Source of the DNA: Kolteria novifilia
Lineage (GTDB): Bacteria; Planctomycetota; Planctomycetia; Kolteriales; Kolteriaceae
NCBI GenBank assembly: GCA_007748055.1
Contig: CP036279.1
Span: 2,790,001-2,854,000, forward strand
Direction: 5' to 3'
DNA length: 64,000 nucleotides
The translations under genes and the position numbers were made by a program. The notes below the pieces were generated by a model. It saw only the letters and a program-made list of their open reading frames with translations, ran no database searches and was not told where the DNA came from. Shown here piece by piece: positions 56,107 through 64,000 of this stretch. Position 1 is the stretch's first letter. Each line of letters opens with the position of its first letter.

Positions 56107-56224
56107 GGCTTCGGCAAGACCCACGAGAGTTTTGTCTTGAAGGGGAGGAGCTTTCGCCTTGGGGCTTCTCCCTCAGCCAATCGGCCGCCGTGATCCTACA
56201 ATGGGGGCAGGAGGTCGCCCGGAA

Positions 56225-56244
56225 GCGACTCCCGCGGGAGTCGC
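56225..56244. other. 20-base perfect palindrome
   Basis: GCGACTCCCGCGGGAGTCGC is fully self-complementary, 119 bases after the VTT gene. It could be a transcript-end hairpin or a protein-binding site. No T tract follows. Confidence 0.5.
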
Positions 56245-56326
56245 GGCGTCTCGAGCATGAGGAAGTCAGTCCGCTCCAACGTGTCCCGAGCGGACCAATG
56301 CCGTGTCAGCCCTTGGAACTCGGGGC

Positions 56327-56349
56327 CGCTGGCTCCTTGTCGGCCAGTG
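56327..56349. repeat. REP-like hairpin, family 2, copy 2
   Basis: CGCTGGCTCCTTGTCGGCCAG, matching 54605-54627 at most positions, with the same flanking GGGGCC; arms are less perfect. Confidence 0.5.
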
Positions 56350-56425
56350 AAAACCGATTGCGACGTTGTCGGTTGGCCTCGAGCGACTGACGACGCACGA
56401 AGCAACCAGGAGAGGATGTGTCCTG

Positions 56426-57385
56426 ATGGATGTGTTGCTGGCGAATCCGCGCGGGTTCTGCGCGGGCGTGAACATGGCCATTGATACGCTCGATCGTGCC
56501 CTGGAACTCTGTGGCGCCCCCATCTACGTCTATCACGAGATCGTGCACAACAAGTACGTCGTGGGTCGCTTTCGGGGTAAGGGAGTCGTCTTTGTCGACG
56601 ATGTCGACGAGGTACCACACGGCGCCACGCTGCTCTACAGCGCTCACGGGGTCTCGCCCAAGATTCGCGAGGTATCGCGCCAACGCAGTCTTCGGACGAT
56701 CGACGCCACGTGTCCTCTCGTCACCAAAGTCCACCTCGAGGCGATTCGTTTCGCGAAGGAGAACTACACAATCGTCCTCATCGGGCACGAGGGCCACGAC
56801 GAGGTTGTCGGAACCCTCGGCGAGGCTCCTGAGAGCATCGTCTTGGTCGAGAATGTTGACGACGTGGCGAAACTCGAGGTCGCCGATGAGTCGAAGATCG
56901 CGTATCTGACGCAGACGACGCTGTCGATCGACGATGCCGAACGAATCATTCGGGCCCTGCGCGAGCGTTTTCCGTTGATCGTGGGACCGTCGAAGGACGA
57001 TATCTGCTACGCGACGCAGAACCGCCAGGAAGCGGTCAAGCAAATCGCTCCCGAAGCGGACGTCGTGTTGGTGCTGGGAAGTCAGAACAGTTCCAACAGC
57101 CAGCGGTTACGTGAGATCGCCGAGGCGGAAGGGAAGCGGGCCTACCTCGTCGATGGTGCCTCGGAGATCGAGCCGAGTTGGTTTGGAGCCAAGGATGTCG
57201 TCATGATCACGGCGGGAGCGAGTGCTCCCGAAGAGAAGGTCCAGGAGTGCGTCGACTACCTCGCGGAGCTCTTCGGCGCGTCGGTGCACAACCGTGTGGT
57301 CCGCGATGAGCACGTGACGTTTCCGCTTCCGAAGGACCTGCGTATCCTTTCTCAAGACGAAGTAGCCGCCGAGAGTGCTCCCTAA
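56426..57385 (+). CDS. ispH: 4-Hydroxy-3-methylbut-2-enyl diphosphate reductase
   Basis: 319 aa from ATG 56426. It carries out the last step of the MEP isoprenoid pathway, making IPP and DMAPP with a 4Fe-4S cluster. The three Cys ligands are in ANPRGFCAGVNMA, TIDATCPLVTKVH and KDDICYATQNRQEAV. The conserved His and Glu residues are in EIVHN and VLIGHEGHDEVVGT. QNSSNSQRLREIA and ITAGASAPEE complete the typical C-terminal set. Likely cotranscribed with ribBA 84 bases downstream. Confidence 0.96.
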   Translation: MDVLLANPRGFCAGVNMAIDTLDRALELCGAPIYVYHEIVHNKYVVGRFRGKGVVFVDDVDEVPHGATLLYSAHGVSPKIREVSRQRSLRTIDATCPLVTKVHLEAIRFAKENYTIVLIGHEGHDEVVGTLGEAPESIVLVENVDDVAKLEVADESKIAYLTQTTLSIDDAERIIRALRERFPLIVGPSKDDICYATQNRQEAVKQIAPEADVVLVLGSQNSSNSQRLREIAEAEGKRAYLVDGASEIEPSWFGAKDVVMITAGASAPEEKVQECVDYLAELFGASVHNRVVRDEHVTFPLPKDLRILSQDEVAAESAP

Positions 57386-57469
57386 GGCGCTGGCGAGCGA
57401 GGGGACCGGCGAGGCGAGTGTTGGCTTGCCGAGTCGGCTCCCGAACCAAGGAGCGACAGTCGCAAGCCC

Positions 57470-58729
57470 ATGAGTATCGCAAACGCCGAAGAGGTGTTCT
57501 GCAGCATTTCCGAAGCGCTGGACGAGCTCCGCGCCGGTCGCATGATCATCCTCGTGGACGACGAGAACCGCGAGAATGAGGGCGATCTCGTCGCCGCCGG
57601 CGAAATGGTGACTCCCGAGATCGTCAACTTCATGATCACCCACGGCCGCGGGCTCTTCTGTCTCGCGCTGCCGTCGACGCACGCCGAGCGTCTTGGGCTC
57701 TTCCCGCAGTCCCCGGTCAACAACGCGTCGTTGGGTACCGCGTTCACCGTCAGCGTCGATGCCAAGGAGGGGATCACGACGGGGATCTCGGCGATGGATC
57801 GCGCACGGACCGTCGAAGTCTGCATGGACGACGGGGCGACGGCGGCCGATCTGGTTCGTCCCGGCCACCTCTTTCCGCTCCGCGCTCAAGATGGCGGCGT
57901 CTTGGTTCGCGCGGGCCATACCGAAGGGGGCGTCGACCTTTGCCGCATGGGTGGTCTCAAGCCCGGCGCGGTCATTTGCGAGATTCTTCGCGAGGATGGT
58001 GGGCTGGCTCGTGCCGATGATCTAGTGCGCTTTTCGCGTCGCTGGAACATCAAGATGTGCACGATCGAGGAGCTGATCAAGTACCGTCGTTCGCGCGAAA
58101 TCCTCGTCAAACGCGAGGTCCAAGTCAAGCTGCCGACACGTTTCGGCGAGTGCGACGCGATTAGCTACGAGTCGGCGGTCGATTCCCAGCCGCACGTGGC
58201 GCTCTGCTTTGGTGGTGTCGGAATTCCCGTCAACGGCAAGGTGCCGATCCAGGAGGAACCGGTCCTGGTCCGCGTTCACAGCGAATGCCTCACCGGGGAT
58301 GTCTTCGGAAGTCTGCTCTGCGACTGCGGCCCGCAACTACATCATGCCCTCGACATGGTCGGTAATCAGGGGCGTGGGGTGGTCCTGTACATGCGGCAGG
58401 AAGGACGTGGGATCGGGCTGGCCAACAAGCTTCGCGCGTACAAATTACAGCAAGAGGAGGGGCTCGACACCGTCGAGGCCAACCAAAAGCTCGGGTTTCC
58501 GGGCGACTTGCGTCACTACGGGATCGGAGCCCAGATCCTCTTCGACCTCGGCGTCCGCGAGATCCGGCTTCTGACCAACAATCCGAAGAAGGTCGTGGGA
58601 CTCGACGGCTATGGCCTGTCGATCGTTGAGCGGATCCCGATCGAGATCCCCGCCAATGCGTGCAATGAGAGGTACCTCGAGACCAAACGGACCAAGATGG
58701 GGCACCTCCACCGCGACGAGAGCGACTAG
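57470..58729 (+). CDS. ribBA: Bifunctional DHBP synthase/GTP cyclohydrolase II
   Basis: 419 aa. The N-terminal half (about 10-205) makes 3,4-dihydroxy-2-butanone 4-phosphate: [26 protein letters not shown] and [14 protein letters not shown]. The C-terminal half (about 210-405) opens GTP for riboflavin synthesis: [19 protein letters not shown] with zinc Cys residues, then [16 protein letters not shown]. Both active sites look intact. An FMN riboswitch is not visible in the 84 bases before it. Confidence 0.97.
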   Translation: MSIANAEEVFCSISEALDELRAGRMIILVDDENRENEGDLVAAGEMVTPEIVNFMITHGRGLFCLALPSTHAERLGLFPQSPVNNASLGTAFTVSVDAKEGITTGISAMDRARTVEVCMDDGATAADLVRPGHLFPLRAQDGGVLVRAGHTEGGVDLCRMGGLKPGAVICEILREDGGLARADDLVRFSRRWNIKMCTIEELIKYRRSREILVKREVQVKLPTRFGECDAISYESAVDSQPHVALCFGGVGIPVNGKVPIQEEPVLVRVHSECLTGDVFGSLLCDCGPQLHHALDMVGNQGRGVVLYMRQEGRGIGLANKLRAYKLQQEEGLDTVEANQKLGFPGDLRHYGIGAQILFDLGVREIRLLTNNPKKVVGLDGYGLSIVERIPIEIPANACNERYLETKRTKMGHLHRDESD

Positions 58730-59018
58730 TTTTCTCCCGAGGGATGAACCATCCCCCTGGTTGGCGACGTAGTGTTCAAGGACGAATGACGCGTCACCCG
58801 AAACAAGACCCGTTCCGGCCGTCGGGACGGGAATCGGAAAGGATTCCGATTGTTGAATCTTCATTCGCACGGCACAATGCAGGGAAGTGAGCGGCGCCGA
58901 ACCATGCCGCTCGACCCCGCGAGGCCCGTCGTCTGCAAGCCGACGGCGATTCCATCAAGCTTCCTGCCCGCCTGATGCCAAGAACCGCGTTGCGGATCAT
59001 TGAAAGGATGTTCAACGC
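58730..59018. other. Intergenic region with one small hairpin
   Basis: About 290 bases. Arms AATCGGAA and TTCCGATT (58832-58851) around AGGA form a short hairpin that might end the ribBA transcript. No gene seen. Confidence 0.45.
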
Positions 59019-60221
59019 ATGAGTCGACCGGTGAAGACCGAATCGAGCCTGCTAGGCGATGGAACGCACGCTTTCGATCACCTTCCGACGACGCGACTGG
59101 TCTTTGGCGTCGGGACCCTCGAGCGCCTCGGGGACCTGACCGCCGAGCTCGGCGTCAAGCGAGTCCTCATCGTCACCGACCCCGGGATCCGTTCCGCCGG
59201 CCACGTCGATCGAGCGGTCGCGAGCCTCTCGGCGGCGAACCTGGCCCCCTTCGTGTTCGACGCGGTGGAGGAGAACCCCACGACGCGTCATGTCGAACAC
59301 TGCGTCGACGTCGCCAAGGAACACAAAATCGATGCCATCGTCGGGCTCGGCGGTGGCAGTTCGATGGATACCGCCAAGGGAGCCAACTTCCTCCTCACCA
59401 ATGGCGGGCGCATGCAGGACTACTGGGGAATCGGCAAAGCGACCAAGCCGATGCTCCCCCTCGTCGCCGTCCCCACGACCGCCGGGACCGGCAGCGAGGC
59501 ACAGTCCTTCGCGCTCATCGCCGACGAGAAGACTCATCAAAAGATGGCCTGCGGTGACAAGAAGGCGGCAGCGACGATCGCCATTCTCGATCCGGCGCTG
59601 ACGGTGACGCAACCGCCGCGAGTGACGGCGCTGGTCGGGATTGACGCCGTCGCGCATGCCCTTGAATCGCACGTGACCCGCAAACGCAATCCGCTTTCGC
59701 GTCTCTACTCGACCGAGGCGTGGCGACTCCTTTCGGAAGGACTTCCTCGGGTCTTGGCCGATCCGGCGGACCTCGAGGCCCGCGCCGCGATGCAGTTGGG
59801 CGCGAATTTCGCCGGAGCGGCGATCGAGGCCTCGATGCTCGGGGCGGCTCATGCGTCGGCCAACCCCTTGACGTCTCGCTTCGGGGTGACCCATGGGCTC
59901 GCGGTCGGACTGATGCTGCCTCACGTGATTCGCTACAACGCCGCCGACGAGGGGACGGGCTACGCCGACCTCGAAGGCGCCCCCGGCGCGGCTCGTGAGG
60001 TCGGGGAATGGCTGGCCGCGAAAGTGACCCACTTCCTCAGGCTGGCCGATCTGCCCACCACCCTCGACGATGTCAACGTCACCCGATCGGACGTCTCCCG
60101 GCTGGCCGAGGAAGCGGCTCAGCAGTGGACCGCCCAGTTTAACCCGCGCCCGATCGCGGTTCACGACTTCGAGACGCTCTATCGCGGGGCTTTTAAGGCC
60201 GCGATGGAGAGTGTCGCTTGA
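59019..60221 (+). CDS. Iron-containing alcohol dehydrogenase
   Basis: 400 aa, standard length. The NAD(P) site has GLGGGSSMDTAKGANFLL and AVPTTAGTGSEAQSFALI. Metal ligands are the Asp and His of GIDAVAHALESHVT and later His residues in GAAHASANPLTS and GVTHGLAVGL. The family reduces aldehydes or oxidises alcohols with NAD(P)H and Fe2+. The substrate is not predictable from sequence. Stands alone. Confidence 0.92.
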   Translation: MSRPVKTESSLLGDGTHAFDHLPTTRLVFGVGTLERLGDLTAELGVKRVLIVTDPGIRSAGHVDRAVASLSAANLAPFVFDAVEENPTTRHVEHCVDVAKEHKIDAIVGLGGGSSMDTAKGANFLLTNGGRMQDYWGIGKATKPMLPLVAVPTTAGTGSEAQSFALIADEKTHQKMACGDKKAAATIAILDPALTVTQPPRVTALVGIDAVAHALESHVTRKRNPLSRLYSTEAWRLLSEGLPRVLADPADLEARAAMQLGANFAGAAIEASMLGAAHASANPLTSRFGVTHGLAVGLMLPHVIRYNAADEGTGYADLEGAPGAAREVGEWLAAKVTHFLRLADLPTTLDDVNVTRSDVSRLAEEAAQQWTAQFNPRPIAVHDFETLYRGAFKAAMESVA

Positions 60222-60378
60222 GCCAGACGCTCTCGCGGGACAATGAGAACCGCGAAAGAGAGCGTCGCCAGGAATAGCCCTCGGACCGTCCTCGTGGACG
60301 GTGCCCCAAGACCGGTGATCCCACCATAAGGTGGGTCCGTCGGACGCTGGACTCGCCACCAACTTGCAGAGCACCACC

Positions 60379-61596
60379 ATGAAGAGCGTCACTTTTCTTC
60401 GCGATCGCCTGCTCCATCGCCCAACGTGGGCGCTCGCCCTTTCGTTGTTCCTAATGGCGTGCCAAGCTTGCTCGGTTTACGCCGCCAGCGAATCGCCGGT
60501 GACGAGTCTCTCCGGGACCGAAGTCGACCAGGCGCCGGCCGACGCCTGGAGTATGTTCCGCGGCGACGTCAAGATGACCGGCAACTCGGCCGCGGAGTTG
60601 CCCGACAACCTTGAACTGCTCTGGAAGGTCGATCTCGACGACGCCATCGGCGCCACCGCCGCCGTTTCCGGAAAGAGTGTCTATGTTGGATCGCTCTCGG
60701 GGCGTTTTCATGCGCTCTCGCTCAAGAGCGGCAAGGTCCGCTGGACCTTCGAGAACAAGGCGATGGACGAGATCAAGTCGTCCCCGTGCCTGACCGACGA
60801 TTTGGTCATCTACGGCGACAGCTTTGGCGTGATCCGCGCCCTTGATCGACGTACGGGCACGCTGCGCTGGAAATACGAAACGGAGAGTCAGGCCGAGATC
60901 CTCTCCTCGCCGACGTTGATCGACGGCAAGGTGATCGTCGGCAGCTACGACCAGTTCCTCTACGCCTTCGATGCCACCACGGGCGATTTGCTCTGGTCGT
61001 TCGAGACCGATGGACCGATTCACTGCTCGCCCTCGTTGGCGGGAGGAACGGTTGCGGTCGCCGGTTGCGACGGCATGCTACGGATGGTCTCGGTGGCCGA
61101 CGGCAAGGAGACCGGCGTGCTCGAAGTCGGCGGCAACATCGCCTCGACCCCCGCCGTGGTGGGCAACCAACTCTACTTCGGCACGATGTCCAACGAGGTC
61201 CTCGCGGTCGACTGGCAAACAATGGCGATCTTGTGGCGTTTCGAGCATCCGAAGCGTCAGTTTCCGTTCTTTTCCTCGCCGGCGGTGACCAAGGATCGCG
61301 TCTTCATCGCCGGACGCGACAAGATGCTCCACAGCATTGACCGCAAGACGGGCGAGGGTCTTTGGTCCTACCGAACGAAGGCTCGCATCGACAGTTCGCC
61401 GGTGGTGGTCGGCAAGCGAGTCTTCGTCGGAGGCAACGATGGAATCCTCCGCGCGATCGACATCGAGTCGGGTGAGGAAGCGTGGAACTACGTGGTCGCC
61501 GACAGCGTCGAGGCCTCCCCGGCAATCGCCCAGGGGCGGCTCCTTATCGGTGACTTCAAGGGCAATCTGTACTGCTTCGGCGCCAAGCGAAAGTGA
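60379..61596 (+). CDS. Secreted PQQ-like beta-propeller protein (BamB-like)
   Basis: 405 aa from ATG 60379. The signal peptide ends near CSVYAAS. Blades show repeats of G-x-VYVGSLSGRFHALSLKSG type: KLYALD-like pieces such as RALDRRTGTLRWKYE, YAFDATTGDLLWSFE and RAIDIESGEEAWNY. It resembles BamB-like periplasmic propellers. No PQQ enzyme motif is evident. It is the second such protein in the window (first at 32002). Confidence 0.85.
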   Translation: MKSVTFLRDRLLHRPTWALALSLFLMACQACSVYAASESPVTSLSGTEVDQAPADAWSMFRGDVKMTGNSAAELPDNLELLWKVDLDDAIGATAAVSGKSVYVGSLSGRFHALSLKSGKVRWTFENKAMDEIKSSPCLTDDLVIYGDSFGVIRALDRRTGTLRWKYETESQAEILSSPTLIDGKVIVGSYDQFLYAFDATTGDLLWSFETDGPIHCSPSLAGGTVAVAGCDGMLRMVSVADGKETGVLEVGGNIASTPAVVGNQLYFGTMSNEVLAVDWQTMAILWRFEHPKRQFPFFSSPAVTKDRVFIAGRDKMLHSIDRKTGEGLWSYRTKARIDSSPVVVGKRVFVGGNDGILRAIDIESGEEAWNYVVADSVEASPAIAQGRLLIGDFKGNLYCFGAKRK

Positions 61597-61778
61597 TCCG
61601 GAAACGGGCAAGGGAGACACCGAGTTCGCCCCTTGGTGTCTAAGATCCGCCACGTAGGGACTAGTAACGACAGGGGGAGTGGTCTTTCGTTGATTCAACC
61701 GGCACGACAATTCGGTCGAGCCGGCCGCGAAGGCGACGAGAGCCACGACAACCAAGCCGCAGGAAAGCCGACAACATC

Positions 61779-63092
61779 ATGGTGACTGATACCAAGAAGG
61801 ATAAGACGGAACTCGGCAACTACTTCATTGCCAATTATCCTCCCTTTTCGTTCTGGAAGAAGGACAAGGTCGGGGCGATCCAAGAGGCGTTTGAGACCAT
61901 CCCCGCCGAGGATGTGCCCCTCGGCCTCTATCTGCACATTCCGTTTTGTCGCAAGCGCTGCAAGTTTTGCTACTTCCGCGTCTACACCGACGTCAACGCC
62001 GCCGCCATCCAGGAGTACGTCGACAGCCTCGCCAGTGAGATTGAGCTCCTCGCGACCAAGCGGGCGATTGAGGGGAGGACGATCCGGTTCGTCTACTTTG
62101 GCGGCGGAACCCCGTCCTATCTCGCGGCGAAGCAACTGCGTGGGCTGGTCGAGCGCCTTCGTCAGCACATCAACTGGGACGACGCGGAGGAAGTCACCTT
62201 CGAGTGCGAACCGGGCACGCTATCGGAGTCGAAACTCGAAGCCCTCAAGGAGATCGGCGTCACGCGGCTGAGCCTGGGGGTCGAGAACTTCAGCGACGCG
62301 GTTCTCGAGGAGAATGGCCGGGCCCATCTCTCCGGCGAGATCTACCGGGCGTGGGACTGGATCAAGGCGATCGGGTTCGACCAAGTCAACATCGACCTCA
62401 TTTCCGGCATGGTGGGCGAGACCCAGGAGAACTGGGAAGACTGCGTGCAGCGCACGATCGACCTGGCTCCCGATAGCGTCACCATCTACCAGATGGAACT
62501 CCCCTACAACACGCGCTACGCCAACGAGTTGTCGATTCTCAATCAGCCGGGAAGTGTCGCCGACTGGTCGACCAAGCGGCGTTGGGTCGAGGAGGCTTTC
62601 GCGGCCCTCGAGAAAGCGGGCTACCATGTCGGCAGCGCCTACACCGCCGTCAAGGATTCGAAGAAAACCGGCTTCCTCTACCGCGACAATCTCTGGCATG
62701 GGGCCGATCTGCTCGGCACCGGCGTCGCCTCTTTCGGTCACCTTTCGGGGGTGCACTATCAGAACGTCGATGGGCTTGAGAACTACCAGGGAATGCTCGC
62801 CGAAAAGAAGCTCCCGCTCGGGAGGGCGTTGCCGATCAACGCCGAAGAAGCGCTCATTCGCGAGATGATCCTGCAAATGAAGCTCGGCTGGCTCGACGCC
62901 GGCTACTTCCGCCAAAAGTTCGGACGAGAGATTTTCAGCGACTTCGCCGAAGAGTTCGGCGAGATCACCCAAAGTGGATATGGCTCGATCGACGGGGATC
63001 GGCTACAGCTCAATCGCGACGGACTCCTTCGGGTCGACTCGATGCTGCCGCCCTTCTTCCTCCCCGAGCATCGCGCCGACCGCTATACGTGA
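61779..63092 (+). CDS. HemN-like radical SAM enzyme (coproporphyrinogen-oxidase family)
   Basis: 437 aa. Cluster ligands are in LYLHIPFCRKRCKFCYFRVY (CxxxCxxC). The family sequence FVYFGGGTPSYL and ECEPGTL…RLSLGVENFSD follow, as in HemN/HutW/HemW proteins. Unlike HemN, it lacks an obvious HemN C-terminal signature and is the first gene of a coupled set with a chorismate-lyase-like protein and a halogenase-like flavoprotein. It may use SAM-radical chemistry in a specialised pathway, not haem synthesis. The next ATG is 9 bases after the stop. Confidence 0.9.
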   Translation: MVTDTKKDKTELGNYFIANYPPFSFWKKDKVGAIQEAFETIPAEDVPLGLYLHIPFCRKRCKFCYFRVYTDVNAAAIQEYVDSLASEIELLATKRAIEGRTIRFVYFGGGTPSYLAAKQLRGLVERLRQHINWDDAEEVTFECEPGTLSESKLEALKEIGVTRLSLGVENFSDAVLEENGRAHLSGEIYRAWDWIKAIGFDQVNIDLISGMVGETQENWEDCVQRTIDLAPDSVTIYQMELPYNTRYANELSILNQPGSVADWSTKRRWVEEAFAALEKAGYHVGSAYTAVKDSKKTGFLYRDNLWHGADLLGTGVASFGHLSGVHYQNVDGLENYQGMLAEKKLPLGRALPINAEEALIREMILQMKLGWLDAGYFRQKFGREIFSDFAEEFGEITQSGYGSIDGDRLQLNRDGLLRVDSMLPPFFLPEHRADRYT

Positions 63093-63100
63093 GGGACGTC

Positions 63101-63679
63101 ATGGCCGAGACTAAACTCGTCGATCCCAGCAAGGAATTGCGGCTGATGCTCGCCTTCTTTGGCGAGTCCGATCTGCCCCAGTGCTACGAGATCGACCCCG
63201 ACGACATGCCCGAGCCCTACAATTTCCTGCTCGTGCACGATGGCCACATGACGGTGACACTCGAAACATTCTGCGGGTCAAAGGTCAGCGTTCATCCCTA
63301 CCAAGTCAAACGCGACGGCGGCCTTTATGCCCGCAAACTCGATCTGCGGACCGGTCACGACAACCTGGTCGTGATGACCGGCATCATGCTTTTCAACTTT
63401 TCGTTCTGCTCCGACAAGGTGCGCGATCTGATCCTCGAGGAGAAGACGCCGCTGGGCCGGATCTTGATCGAGAACAATATACTTAGACAGGTTTCTTCGC
63501 GAACCTACTTGCGGATCGATGCGAAAGATCCCATGATCTCGCGGTTTGAACTCCCCGAGGCACGTGCCGCCTATGGGCGCATCGCGACCATCTTCTGCGA
63601 TGGCAAACCGGCCGTCGATCTGCTCGAGATCGTGCGGCCCGGTCTTCGCAAGGGGCTCGCGGACGAGGAATCAGCATGA
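63101..63679 (+). CDS. Chorismate-lyase-like (DUF98-type) protein
   Basis: 192 aa from ATG 63101, with GAGGG 6 bases upstream; a GTG at 63089 overlaps the previous stop. The stretch LLVHDGHMTVTLETFCGSKV and the later GRILIENNILRQVSSRTYLR match the order of UbiC/DUF98 chorismate lyase-like folds, where the Arg and Glu residues bind the substrate. Such enzymes make hydroxybenzoates from chorismate. The end overlaps the start of the flavoprotein by 4 bases, so the proteins are made together. The match is by pattern only. Confidence 0.65.
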   Translation: MAETKLVDPSKELRLMLAFFGESDLPQCYEIDPDDMPEPYNFLLVHDGHMTVTLETFCGSKVSVHPYQVKRDGGLYARKLDLRTGHDNLVVMTGIMLFNFSFCSDKVRDLILEEKTPLGRILIENNILRQVSSRTYLRIDAKDPMISRFELPEARAAYGRIATIFCDGKPAVDLLEIVRPGLRKGLADEESA

Positions 63680-64000
63680 ACGATCAGATGAACGATGATG
63701 TCTTGGATGCGGTGATCATCGGCGGCGGTCCCGCCGGAGCGACGGCGGCGACGCTCTTGGCCCGAGCGGGCAAACGCGTTCGCCTCTTCGAACGCTCCTC
63801 CGGCGAGCGGTTCCATGTCGGCGAATCGCTCATGCCGATGACCTACAACACGTTCAAACGACTGGGAATGCTCGGCAAGCTCAAGGCGAGCGACTTTGTC
63901 CGCAAGTACTCGGTCCAGTTCGTGACCGCGACTGGCAAAGAGACGCAGCCCTTCTACTTCTTCCGTCGCAATCCTCACGAGAGCGCGGTGACTTGGCAGG
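63676..64000 (+). CDS. FAD-dependent oxidoreductase, halogenase-like (partial, runs off the window)
   Basis: 108 codons of the N-terminus from ATG 63676 (GAGG upstream). The dinucleotide-binding motif is DAVIIGGGPAGATAATLLAR, followed by RVRLFERSSGERFHVGESLM, the GES motif used by flavin-dependent halogenases and related geranylgeranyl-reductase-like enzymes. The K-x-W halogenase residues are not yet reached in this window, so halogenation is only a possibility. It is coupled to the chorismate-lyase-like gene. Confidence 0.85.
   Translation, partial: MNDQMNDDVLDAVIIGGGPAGATAATLLARAGKRVRLFERSSGERFHVGESLMPMTYNTFKRLGMLGKLKASDFVRKYSVQFVTATGKETQPFYFFRRNPHESAVTWQ

Larger units (their letters stand above)
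56107..56425. other. Intergenic region with two palindromes
   Basis: About 320 bases before ispH. It contains the 20-base perfect palindrome and a family-2 REP-like copy, and no gene. Confidence 0.5.

Noticed and set aside
57386-57469. FMN riboswitch before ribBA
   Set aside because: The 84 bases are too short and lack the conserved FMN-aptamer pieces.

Overview
The window (64 kb, GC-rich) most probably comes from a Planctomycetota chromosome. The markers are a DUF1559 prepilin-like protein paired with a small lipoprotein, a secreted Cys-type sulfatase, secreted PQQ-like beta-propeller proteins, a giant cell-surface protein with an N-terminal LEPR-type motif, and an McsA/McsB arginine-kinase locus. 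These assignments rest on reading the translated proteins; no database search was possible.

Layout. 1-9.8 kb: a DUF2490 outer-membrane-like protein, a YCII protein, the debris of a group II intron (5'-truncated reverse transcriptase plus domain V) that appears to have broken a small gene, a four-ACT aspartate kinase, a sulfatase, a SMI1/KNR4 protein, and a LacI-type regulator with a sialidase-like gene behind a palindromic operator. 10.1-29.5 kb is an accessory region. It opens with a foldback (MITE-like) repeat and a broken vgrG. Two 0.94-kb direct repeats then bracket an island and end inside a tRNA-Ala(GGC) gene, which is intact at the right side and reduced to its 3' part at the left side. 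Inside lie a 2559-aa repeat/cadherin-like/RTX protein with a C-terminal HNH-like (HHxFP) candidate toxin domain, a following candidate immunity gene, an excisionase-like gene, a plasmid/phage-type ATPase gene cut by an ISL3-family element, and two IS66 pieces joined head to head. I found no integrase.

29.7-46.9 kb is a conserved backbone: mcsB and two mcsA-type genes (protein arginine phosphorylation), a PQQ propeller, a large secreted protein, a lipoprotein, a coiled-coil protein, a TPR protein, a TIGR01212 radical SAM enzyme, a GT4 glycosyltransferase, an SBF transporter, a Ski2-like helicase and thiD. 47-50 kb holds the lipoprotein/DUF1559 pair between two foldback-repeat copies, and a secreted protein. 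50.6-58.7 kb holds a GlnD-like ACT pair fused to a single GlnE-type adenylyltransferase domain, surE, a palindrome-rich intergenic block, a membrane protein, a VTT/DedA-type protein, ispH and ribBA. 59-64 kb holds an iron-dependent alcohol dehydrogenase, another propeller protein and the start of a tightly coupled cluster of a HemN-like radical SAM enzyme, a chorismate-lyase-like protein and a halogenase-like flavoprotein.

The accessory island with its giant toxin-tipped surface protein and putative immunity partner is the strongest candidate for something undescribed. The ACT-GlnE fusion and the 61.8-64 kb cluster are the next most interesting.
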